A stretch of 44,253 nucleotides of DNA from the NCBI GenBank assembly GCA_905233425.1, contig CAJOEC010000074.1, positions 1-44,253 on the forward strand. The letters are read 5' to 3'. Below the pieces are notes generated by a model, which had not been told where the DNA came from, did not search any database, and worked only from the letters and a program-made list of their open reading frames with translations. This document shows positions 37,085-44,253 of this stretch, piece by piece. The position numbers and the translations under genes are program-made. The stretch's first letter is position 1. Each line of letters begins with the position of its first letter. The DNA is from an uncultured Prevotella sp. Lineage in GTDB: Bacteria > Bacteroidota > Bacteroidia > Bacteroidales > Bacteroidaceae.

Positions 37085-38455
37085 ATGAAGGAATTTGTCA
37101 TTTCCGAGGCCAAAACCGAGACTGCCGTGCTGGTGGGCCTTATAACCCCCGGCCAGGACGAGGCCAAGACAACTGAGTATCTCGACGAGCTGGAGTTTCT
37201 CGCCACTACTGCCGGTGCACACACCGTGAAGCGGTTCACGCAGCGCATGGCCGGCCCCAGCAGCGTCACCTACATAGGCAGCGGCAAGCTGCAAGAAATC
37301 AAGGAATACATAAAGCAACAGCAGGATGCCTACGACGAGGCCATGGACTCACATTCCGACGCTGTCGCATACGATGCGTTGAATGCACATCCCACCCCCG
37401 ACATCCCCCAGCCTGTCGGCATGGTAATCTTCGACGACGAGCTGTCGGCCAAGCAACTGCGCAACATCGAGAAGGAGCTGAAGGTGAAGATCCTCGACCG
37501 CACGAGCCTCATCCTCGATATCTTCGCCATGCGTGCACAGACCGCCGAGGCAAAGGCCCAGGTGGAGCTGGCCCAGCACCGCTATATGCTGCCCCGTCTG
37601 CAGCGCCTGTGGACTCACCTTGAGCGTCAGGGCGGCGGCTCCGGCGGTGGCGGCGGCAAGGGCACCGTGGGACTGCGCGGACCGGGCGAGACACAGCTCG
37701 AAATGGACCGCCGCATCATCCTACACCGCATAACCCTGCTCAAGCAACGACTGGCCGAGATTGACAAGCAGAAGACCACACAGCGCAAGAACCGCGGCCG
37801 CCTCATACGCGTGGCTCTCGTGGGATATACCAACGTGGGCAAGTCGACGCTGATGAACCTCATGTCGAAGAGCGATGTCTTTGCCGAGAACAAGCTATTC
37901 GCCACCCTCGACACCACTGTCCGCAAGGTGACCATCGACAACCTGCCGTTCCTGCTGGCCGACACCGTGGGCTTCATCCGCAAACTGCCCGCCGACTTAG
38001 TGGAGTCGTTCAAGAGCACCCTCGACGAGGTGCGCGAGGCCGACCTGCTGGTTCATGTGGTCGACATTTCCCACCCCGGCTTCGAGGAGCAGATAAACGT
38101 GGTGGAGCAGACACTGGCCGACTTGGGATGCCAGGACACGCCGTCGATGCTGGTGTTCAACAAGGTGGATGCCTATCGCTGGACGCCGCAGGACGAAGAC
38201 GACCTGACCGAACCCACACGCGAGAACATCTCGCTCGAAGACTTGGAGCGCACATGGATGGCCAAGATAAGCGAAAAAAGGAAAGTGAACAGCGAAGAAT
38301 TTGTTACCGCACCAATCTTCATCTCGGCAAAAAAGAAGGAGAACATCGAGGAGCTGCGCCGTGTGCTCTACGAGAAGGTGCGCGAGCTGCACGTCCAGAA
38401 ATATCCCTACAACGATTTCCTTTACAACATAGACGACCAAGACATAACAACCTAA
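37085..38455 (+). CDS. hflX: GTPase HflX
   Basis: 456 aa. HflX is a ribosome-binding GTPase that splits stalled 70S ribosomes. The N-terminal HflX domain has SVTYIGSGKLQEI and VIFDDELSAKQLRNIEKEL, then the Gly-rich linker (GGGSGGGGGKGTVGLRGPGE) and the GTP-binding domain with G1 GYTNVGKST, G2 around LDTTVRKV, G3 DTVGFIRKLP and G4 NKVD. An acidic insert (about 80-108, DAYDEAMDSHSDAVAYDALN) is not in E. coli HflX; it does not look repeat-derived. No other insertion is present. The gene ends 13 bp before the next start. Confidence 0.96.
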   Translation: MKEFVISEAKTETAVLVGLITPGQDEAKTTEYLDELEFLATTAGAHTVKRFTQRMAGPSSVTYIGSGKLQEIKEYIKQQQDAYDEAMDSHSDAVAYDALNAHPTPDIPQPVGMVIFDDELSAKQLRNIEKELKVKILDRTSLILDIFAMRAQTAEAKAQVELAQHRYMLPRLQRLWTHLERQGGGSGGGGGKGTVGLRGPGETQLEMDRRIILHRITLLKQRLAEIDKQKTTQRKNRGRLIRVALVGYTNVGKSTLMNLMSKSDVFAENKLFATLDTTVRKVTIDNLPFLLADTVGFIRKLPADLVESFKSTLDEVREADLLVHVVDISHPGFEEQINVVEQTLADLGCQDTPSMLVFNKVDAYRWTPQDEDDLTEPTRENISLEDLERTWMAKISEKRKVNSEEFVTAPIFISAKKKENIEELRRVLYEKVRELHVQKYPYNDFLYNIDDQDITT

Positions 38456-38468
38456 ATAATTTAAAAAT

Positions 38469-41400
38469 ATGAGACTAACAAACCTAAACAAGAAAATGGC
38501 TGCATTCCTCGCAGCCCTGTCGGCTATGCTGGCACCTTTTGCCAGCCCCGCTTCAGCCGCCAACACTAAGACCACCGTCGAGAAAGTCACGACGGCGGTA
38601 GAACTCACCGACGATGTCGACTACATTGTCACCGATGCCACGCCCTTCAGCGGCTCAGGCGTTGTCGACATCAAGAACACCGACCATGCCGTGCTCATCC
38701 TCACCAACGTCAAGCCCTCGGCAGCTATAAAACTGCTGGCCACCCGTGTGAAGGTGAACGGCGAAAAGGCCGTGAACAATACCAACTGCCAGGTGAAAAT
38801 CTACAACCGGGGATGCATCATCATGCCCTACGACAATGACATCAAACCGCTCACCGTCTACTCCGAGCAGAACTTCGAGGGCGAGGCCGTCAACGACTTC
38901 GGACTGGAGAACAGCGGCGGATACATGAACACCCTCACCGCCGCGAAGCTGAACAACCGCATTCGCTCGTTCAAGCTGAAACGCGGCTACATGGTCACCT
39001 TCGCCAACCGTGCAAGCGGACGGGGATACAGCCGCTGCTTCATAGCCGCCGACCAGGACCTGGAGATGGCAAAGCTGCCTGGAGTCCTCGACAACAGCAT
39101 CTCGTCATACCGAGTGTTCAAATGGTACGACACCGGAAAGCCCCAGCTTGCCAACAGCGCCGGCGATGTCTCCGCCCTGAAGGCACTCAACGTGCAGAGC
39201 ACATACGACTGGGGGCAGGGCAACAGCAGTCTTGCTCCCGACATTGAGTGGGTGCCCAATCATATCTATGAGGACTGGCCATCGTCGGCAACCATTGGCG
39301 GCACCACGCAGTCGCCCCACACCAAGAACAACAACGAGCCGCGAAACTCATCCGATGACACCCCGCAGGACCTCACCACCATCCTCAACAACTGGGAGAA
39401 CATGATGCGCACGGGTATGCGCCTCTGCTCACCCTCCTCGTGGGACGGCAGCGACTACTGGAACGCCACCGGCTTCCTCGCAGAGTTCCTCGACAGCATC
39501 GACGCACGCGGATGGCGGTGCGACATCATCGACCTGCATTGCTACTGGCCGGAAGGCAACTTCGGAAACGTCAACAACTGGGCCAACAAATACAACCGCC
39601 CGGTGTGGATCTCGGAATGGTGCTGGGGAGCATCGTGGGGCACCAATGAGAGCAGCAAAGGCTCCTTTGCCGACGGTGTTACCGAGAACCAGGTGCGCGA
39701 CGTACTTGAGCGCATCTGCACCGGCCTGAACAATAACAGCAACGTGGAGCGATACTTCTACTGGAACGGCGAGCGCGACCCGTCGCGCCTCTACAAGAAC
39801 GGCAGTCTCACCCCTGCCGGCAAAATGTACTCACAGCTCGACGGAGGACTGGCATACACAGGCAAGCACGATTATGCGCCGAAGGTTCCCGAACAGTACG
39901 ACCCAAACAACCTGGTGGTGGTTTTCGACAAGAACGCACACTCGGCAGCTCTCACATGGAACGATCCCAACGGCGAGCTTAACACCAGCGAAACGGTGGA
40001 GCGGCGCAAGTCGGCCACCGACTCATGGACAGCCATTGCACAGGTGTCAATGAAAGAGAAACCGGGAAAGTGCACTTTCGAGGACGGCGACGCCACTAAC
40101 GGGTGCCAGTACCGCATTCATGTGGTCGACGCCAACGGAAAAGACCGATACTCGAACATCGTCACAGCGGCAAGCGCAGACTTAGGTGCCGGTGACTCTG
40201 TGGAACTTGACGGAAAGACAAAGTATGTCGGAGGAAACATCTTCGTCAACGGAAACTTCGACATGGGCACATACGGTTGGCTCAACGGAACCGACGGGCC
40301 TCTGGAGCAGCCCTGGTTCCAAGCGGTGCCGGTGGGCGGATATGAGAACGGGCCATACCTACAGGCATACGGCAACGGGTCGGCCAACACCGCTTCGGCC
40401 ATCAGGACAGCATTCGATGTCAAGCCGGCCACCGACTACTATTTCTCAGGCTCTGTCTGCAACACCACCAACGCATTGACCCAACTGTGCATCACCGAGG
40501 ACGGCACTTCGAGCAAGAAGTCAATAAAATCGCTGCAGAACACCACCAACAACTGGCTTACACAGTATGAGGCGTTCAACACCGAGGAATACTCGAAGGT
40601 GCTCCTTTCGTGCCGCATGATGGGCTGCAAGACCCAGCTCGACAACCTCCTGCTGGCACAGCTCTTCGACACCGAGGAGGAGGCCATCGCCGACGGAGTG
40701 GAGAAGGCACGCTGGCGTGCCGAAACATTCTTGAAGTACAATAATAATATAAATGGCCTTAACAATGAACTCATGGAGATACTTGATATGCTTGAGACTA
40801 CGGATAGCGACCAGACAGCCCTCTTCACCTTGGAACGCGCCGTGGCACAGGCCATACAGGCATACAACACAGTGCCACGGCTAATGGCTCTTGTGGAAAA
40901 GGGATATAAACTTATAGACCTCAAGCTTGATGGTGTCGACGCATTGAACCAGGCTTTGGAAAATGCCAGAACAGCCGTGGACGGTGCCTTAGATGTGCAG
41001 TATCCTACTGAAACCCGTTCAGCAGCTCCATCGGAGAACATGAGTTCTGCACTCGCTGTCAATGTCATTAATGAGTATGCCTCACTTCAAATCGCCATCG
41101 ACGAATACCTGCCCATGGCCATTGCAACAAAGCAGCCTACGCAGCCCAAGTTCGAAGCGGCTACGGGATGGACCACGAAATGCGGAACATTTACCGGCGG
41201 AGACCAAAGAACAAACAAGACCGACGACGGAATAACGTTCTGGAACGCATGGTGGAGCGGAATCAACGCCTCGGAAGGCACCGCCAAGACCATGGAGGTG
41301 AAGCAGGATGTCAAGGGACTGACCCACGGACTCTACACCCTCGAGTGCAAGGCCACAACTGAGCACTACTGCCTCAGCGACCAGCACGGATACCTCAAAC

Positions 41401-42353
41401 ACGGCGACAAGACGGTAGTCACCCAGAACCTTTCGGCCAACTATTTCGACCTGACCACTGTCGCCGCCGCCGACCGCTGGGAGACGCTGTCCACCATGCC
41501 GATATACGTGAACGAGGGCGACACCGTCACCATCGGTTTCGTCGGCTCCAAGGCTGGGGCCATCGACAACGCCTGGCACAAGGTTGGCGACACAAAGAGC
41601 AATGGCGACAAGCGCGAGGGATGGTGGTGCGCCACCGACTTCGTGCTCAAGCACACTCCGCTCTTCAAAAATACAGTAACGCCCAACCAGTACTATGTCA
41701 CCTGTCTGCCCTACGAAATAACACCGGCAGAGGGCGTCACGTTCTACAACATCGTGGGTGTCAGCAGCGACTACACCTACCTCTGCATCGAGCCTACCGA
41801 CAAATCGATGGCCGGTGTGCCCGTCATCTACTCGTCGACGAAAGACGAGGCCACATTGCTGGAAAACGGAAAAGAGGTCAAAAACGCGTCCGACGGGTCG
41901 GGAAATCTCAGGGGTTATCTCACCACGAAACTCCATGTCCCCGAGAACTACTACTACTTGGAGGACGGCGAATGGAAGAAGTGCACACAGTCGTTCAGCC
42001 AGAGGCCATACTTGGGCAATTTCACCGGTGTGGTAAGGCCATTCGACGACAAGAACGGTAAGGCCGTCACCATCTACAAGGGATGGAAGGGGCTGACCAT
42101 GCCCATCAGCGGCGTCACCGACGAGGAGAAGCAGTATAACGACGAAATTGCCACTGTCGTCGTCGTGGGAGTCAATGGCGATGTCAATGGCGACGGTGTC
42201 GTCGACGTGGCCGACATTGCCAGCATAATCAGCGTCATGGCAGGAACCAACGATCCAGACACATCAATGTCGGATGCCGCCGACGTGAACGGCGACGGAG
42301 TAGTCGACGTGGCCGACATTGCCAGCGTCATCTCAATCATGGCCGCCTCGTAG
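38469..42353 (+). CDS. Secreted GH128-like glycosidase with C-terminal dockerin-like repeats
   Basis: 1294 aa, signal peptide 1-30. Residues about 215-450 fit the Glyco_hydro_cc/GH128 fold: FKWYDTGKPQLA, NVQSTYDWGQGN, NNNEPRNSSDD (acid/base Glu290), DIIDLHCYWPEGNF and VWISEWCWG (nucleophile Glu383), then FYWNGERDPSRLY. GH128 members cut beta-1,3-glucan. Then come a fibronectin-like domain (about 475-575), a jelly-roll-like region (ANTASAIRTAFDVKPATDYY), a helical stretch (about 735-880), a second beta domain and a terminal pair of Ca-binding loops, DVNGDGVVDVADIASIISVM and DVNGDGVVDVADIASVISIM, as in type I dockerins. No cohesin or scaffoldin is in the window. It is on the same strand as hflX, 13 bp away. 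The stop codon is the first triplet of a 46-bp repeat. Confidence 0.83.
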   Translation: MRLTNLNKKMAAFLAALSAMLAPFASPASAANTKTTVEKVTTAVELTDDVDYIVTDATPFSGSGVVDIKNTDHAVLILTNVKPSAAIKLLATRVKVNGEKAVNNTNCQVKIYNRGCIIMPYDNDIKPLTVYSEQNFEGEAVNDFGLENSGGYMNTLTAAKLNNRIRSFKLKRGYMVTFANRASGRGYSRCFIAADQDLEMAKLPGVLDNSISSYRVFKWYDTGKPQLANSAGDVSALKALNVQSTYDWGQGNSSLAPDIEWVPNHIYEDWPSSATIGGTTQSPHTKNNNEPRNSSDDTPQDLTTILNNWENMMRTGMRLCSPSSWDGSDYWNATGFLAEFLDSIDARGWRCDIIDLHCYWPEGNFGNVNNWANKYNRPVWISEWCWGASWGTNESSKGSFADGVTENQVRDVLERICTGLNNNSNVERYFYWNGERDPSRLYKNGSLTPAGKMYSQLDGGLAYTGKHDYAPKVPEQYDPNNLVVVFDKNAHSAALTWNDPNGELNTSETVERRKSATDSWTAIAQVSMKEKPGKCTFEDGDATNGCQYRIHVVDANGKDRYSNIVTAASADLGAGDSVELDGKTKYVGGNIFVNGNFDMGTYGWLNGTDGPLEQPWFQAVPVGGYENGPYLQAYGNGSANTASAIRTAFDVKPATDYYFSGSVCNTTNALTQLCITEDGTSSKKSIKSLQNTTNNWLTQYEAFNTEEYSKVLLSCRMMGCKTQLDNLLLAQLFDTEEEAIADGVEKARWRAETFLKYNNNINGLNNELMEILDMLETTDSDQTALFTLERAVAQAIQAYNTVPRLMALVEKGYKLIDLKLDGVDALNQALENARTAVDGALDVQYPTETRSAAPSENMSSALAVNVINEYASLQIAIDEYLPMAIATKQPTQPKFEAATGWTTKCGTFTGGDQRTNKTDDGITFWNAWWSGINASEGTAKTMEVKQDVKGLTHGLYTLECKATTEHYCLSDQHGYLKHGDKTVVTQNLSANYFDLTTVAAADRWETLSTMPIYVNEGDTVTIGFVGSKAGAIDNAWHKVGDTKSNGDKREGWWCATDFVLKHTPLFKNTVTPNQYYVTCLPYEITPAEGVTFYNIVGVSSDYTYLCIEPTDKSMAGVPVIYSSTKDEATLLENGKEVKNASDGSGNLRGYLTTKLHVPENYYYLEDGEWKKCTQSFSQRPYLGNFTGVVRPFDDKNGKAVTIYKGWKGLTMPISGVTDEEKQYNDEIATVVVVGVNGDVNGDGVVDVADIASIISVMAGTNDPDTSMSDAADVNGDGVVDVADIASVISIMAAS

Positions 42354-42465
42354 GGACGCGACGTGTCGCGTCCGCCGCCCCCAGCAGCCTCCATTGTAGG
42401 GACGCGACGTGTCGCGTCCGCCGCCCCCAGCAGCCTCCATTGTAGGGACGCGACGTGTCGCGTCC
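42351..42465. repeat. 46-bp tandem repeat (2.5 units) with GGACGCGAC hairpins
   Basis: Units start at 42351, 42397 and 42443; each begins tagggacgcgacgtgtcgcg, a near-perfect palindrome (ggacgcgac-gt-gtcgcgtcc). The first TAG is the stop codon of the GH128-like gene, so the repeat begins exactly at the gene end. Confidence 0.88.
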
Positions 42466-42470
42466 GTCCC

Positions 42471-42514
42471 AAGAAGAATGGGGATGTGTTCCGAAACACA
42501 TCCCCATTCTTCTT
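42471..42514. terminator. Strong bidirectional terminator-like hairpin
   Basis: Perfect 19-bp arms (aagaagaatggggatgtgt and complement) around a 6-base loop. It lies between two convergent genes, the GH128-like gene and uxaC. A real T-tract is short, so Rho-independence is likely but not certain. Confidence 0.72.
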
Positions 42515-42520
42515 GCTTTC

Positions 42521-42550
42521 AGTCCGGTAAACTGCGGCACTGCCGCAGTC
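42521..42550. repeat. P4 short palindromic element, intergenic copy
   Basis: agtccggtaaactgcggcac followed by tgccgcagtc: the same core as the purL copies but outside any gene, showing that P4 is a mobile sequence and not a protein motif. Confidence 0.65.
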
Positions 42551-42568
42551 CTTCTCCCCCAGCAGTCA

Positions 42569-43975
42569 TCAATAGAACTTGAAGTAGCGGCGGGCGTTGT
42601 TGTAGCTGATGTCCTCGACCATCTTGCCTAAAAGTTCGCGGTCGTCGGGCAGCAGACCCTTCTCCACGTCGTTGCCAAGGATGTTGCACAGTATGCGGCG
42701 GAAATACTCGTGGCGCGGATAGCTGAGGAACGAGCGGCTGTCGGTCAGCATTCCCACGAAGCGCGAGAGCAGGCCGAGCACCGAGAGGGCGTTCATCTGG
42801 CGTATCATGCCGTCCATCTGGTCGTTGAACCACCAGCCTGAGCCGAACTGTATCTTTCCCGGTTCGCCGCCCTGGAAGTTGCCCAGCATAGTGGCGATGA
42901 CCTCATTGGCGCAGGGGTTCAACGTATATAATATTGTACGTGTGAGCTTGCCCTTCATGTTCAGCTTGTTCAGGAATGTCGACATGGCGCGTGCCGTGTT
43001 GAACTCGCCGATAGAGTCGAAGCCCGTGTCGGGGCCAAGCTGGTTGAACATCGCCGTGTTGTTGTCGCGTATGGCTCCGTAGTGGAACTGCTGGGTCCAG
43101 TCGCTGTCGGCATCCATCTCGGCCATGACGCTGAGGAAGCAGTTCTTGTACTGGCGCACCTCGTTCTGCGAGAGCTGCTGGCCGCGCATGGCTTTCTCGA
43201 AGATGGTCTCTATCTGCGAGTCGGTGTAGGCCTCGTCGTAGAACTCCTCAATGCCGTGGTCGCTCAGCTTGCAGCCCTGCGAGGCGAAGAAGTCGTGGCG
43301 TTTCTGCAGCGCGTCGACCATGTCGGCGAACTTCACTATGTTCACGCCTGAGACCTGAGCCAGCTGCTCCACATATTTCTCGAATTCGGGCTTCTCGATG
43401 TTCATGGCCTTGTCGGGACGCCAGGCGGGAATCATCATCGGGTCGTCGTTGGCCTTGCTGCGGGCATACTCTATGTGGTTGTGCAGGTCGTCGACGGGGT
43501 CGTCGGTGGTGCAGACACACTCCACGTGGTAGTGCCTCATCAGTCCGCGTGCCGAGAACTCGGGCTTTGCCAGCTTCTCGTTGCACTCGTCGAATATCTC
43601 GCGGGCCGTCTTCGGCGAGAGCAGTTTCTCAATGCCGAAGGCCGTCTTCAGCTCTAAGTGCGTCCAGTGGTACAGCGGGTTGCGCAGGGTGTAGGGAACA
43701 GTCTCTGCCCATTTCTCGAACTTCTCCCAGTCTGTCGTGTCCTTGCCGGTGCAGAAGCGCTCCTCGACACCGTTGGTGCGCATGGCACGCCACTTGTAGT
43801 GGTCGCCGCCGAGCCACAGTTCGGTGATGCTCTTGAAGCGGTGGTCGCAGGCAACCATCTCGGGAATCAGATGGCAGTGGTAGTCGATAATCGGCATCTT
43901 GGCCGCATGGTTGTGGTACAAGTCCTGGGCCACCTCGGTCTCCAGGACGAAATTCTTGTCGTTGAAGGGTTTCAT
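42569..43975 (-). CDS. uxaC: Glucuronate/galacturonate isomerase UxaC
   Basis: 468 aa, the usual length. UxaC interconverts D-glucuronate and D-fructuronate, and D-galacturonate and D-tagaturonate, the first step of uronate catabolism. It is an amidohydrolase-fold enzyme: IIDYHCHLIPEMVACDHRF with the HCH metal-binding motif, GGDHYKWRAMRTNGV, VECVCTTDDPVDDL, PAWRPDKAMNIE, YHWTHLELKT and late LSRFVGMLTDSRSFLSYPRH. It lies near pectin- and glucan-degrading genes, which supports use of galacturonate from pectin. It is transcribed from a TAACTTTG promoter upstream. No repeat is inserted. Confidence 0.96.
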   Translation of the reverse strand: MKPFNDKNFVLETEVAQDLYHNHAAKMPIIDYHCHLIPEMVACDHRFKSITELWLGGDHYKWRAMRTNGVEERFCTGKDTTDWEKFEKWAETVPYTLRNPLYHWTHLELKTAFGIEKLLSPKTAREIFDECNEKLAKPEFSARGLMRHYHVECVCTTDDPVDDLHNHIEYARSKANDDPMMIPAWRPDKAMNIEKPEFEKYVEQLAQVSGVNIVKFADMVDALQKRHDFFASQGCKLSDHGIEEFYDEAYTDSQIETIFEKAMRGQQLSQNEVRQYKNCFLSVMAEMDADSDWTQQFHYGAIRDNNTAMFNQLGPDTGFDSIGEFNTARAMSTFLNKLNMKGKLTRTILYTLNPCANEVIATMLGNFQGGEPGKIQFGSGWWFNDQMDGMIRQMNALSVLGLLSRFVGMLTDSRSFLSYPRHEYFRRILCNILGNDVEKGLLPDDRELLGKMVEDISYNNARRYFKFY

Positions 43976-44006
43976 ATCAGATTAGACTTTTGGTTAGAAT
44001 AGCGTG

Positions 44007-44014
44007 CAAAGTTA
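44007..44014 (-). promoter_or_regulatory. -7 promoter box for uxaC
   Basis: TAACTTTG on the minus strand, about 31 bp before the ATG. No clear -33 box. Confidence 0.6.
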
Positions 44015-44177
44015 CGAAAAACTATTGACCTGCCATCGCTTTTTGGATATTTTAACCCACTAAACCTGAATTAGTAACTACCCAGTCCCCTCTCTCAATG
44101 TGGTCGCTTCGCTCAAAATCGTAAAAAATAGAATCAAAAATAAGTATCCGTTAAAAAATATTTCGACCTGTACGGTT

Positions 44178-44253
44178 GAAAGTCTATGCAAGGAAAGCTC
44201 CGAAGGAGCGATAGACTACAGACGGGGGTGAAACCCCCGGTAATAGGAATTGA
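44178..44253. repeat. REP/MITE-like element, copy D (cut by the window end)
   Basis: Contains agctccgaaggagc and cgggggtgaaacccccg, matching blocks of copy C and the gttgaaagtctatgcaagga flank also seen near 19110-19130. The stretch 44015-44177 shows nothing else recognisable. Confidence 0.65.

Noticed and set aside
42351..42465. 46-bp repeats as a CRISPR or attachment site
   Set aside because: Units are contiguous, only 2.5 copies, with no spacers and no integrase.
1..44253. tRNA, rRNA, riboswitches and integrated prophage
   Set aside because: I looked for tRNA cloverleaf ends, rRNA-like stretches, typical riboswitch cores near thiL, purL and queD, and phage structural genes, and saw none. 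A covariance-model search would be decisive.

Overview
The window looks like chromosomal DNA of a Bacteroidota bacterium, most likely a Prevotella-like member of the Bacteroidales. The evidence is repeated Bacteroidota-type -7 promoter boxes (TAnnTTTG, several with a TTTG -33 box 20 bases upstream), the sppA-lpxK-purine nucleoside phosphorylase-thiL block, a single-chain PurL with a C-terminal glutaminase domain, a BACON-domain lipoprotein, an M64 peptidase, and a carbohydrate-degrading gene set. Genus is inference; no rRNA or other marker is present.

Layout. 1-2400 is an AT-rich accessory stretch: a decayed EcoRI-type adenine methyltransferase, a PIN toxin-antitoxin pair, two copies of a 59-bp promoter/leader, several hairpin elements and a 22-bp tandem repeat. 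2413-9279 (minus) holds a DUF2461 protein and two large periplasmic-binding sensor histidine kinases. 9542-13753 (plus) holds a Sel1-repeat protein, an unknown gene pair, dnaG and queD. 13861-19056 is one 1731-aa multidomain pectinase. 19602-20975 (minus) is an M64 peptidase. 21336-26600 (plus) is sppA, a 47-aa ORF, lpxK, purine nucleoside phosphorylase and thiL. 26819 is a BACON lipoprotein. 27249-33884 (minus) is purL, two chromate-transporter halves and a GH43 enzyme. 34022-42353 (plus) is a GH2 enzyme, hflX and a GH128-like enzyme with a dockerin-like tail. 42569-43975 (minus) is uxaC.

Functional theme. GH28/GH105, GH43 and GH2 enzymes plus glucuronate/galacturonate isomerase fit use of pectin-type plant polysaccharides. 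The remaining genes are housekeeping: replication priming, purine, thiamine, queuosine and lipid A synthesis, and ribosome rescue.

The most unusual property is that the genes are full of inserted repeats that keep the reading frame. At least three palindromic families (called P1, P2 and P4 here; my names) and 7-, 8- and 9-bp tandem repeats sit inside otherwise intact coding regions, including dnaG and purL. purL alone carries about eight such insertions and is correspondingly long. The same family is often read in the same frame in unrelated proteins, giving shared peptides such as NYSPPSQGG in DnaG, PurL and ChrA, and APLSPxE in PurL, the pectinase and GH43. This resembles the Rickettsia palindromic elements and is my main candidate for something undescribed. 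The same families and other REP/MITE-like repeats fill the intergenic spaces.
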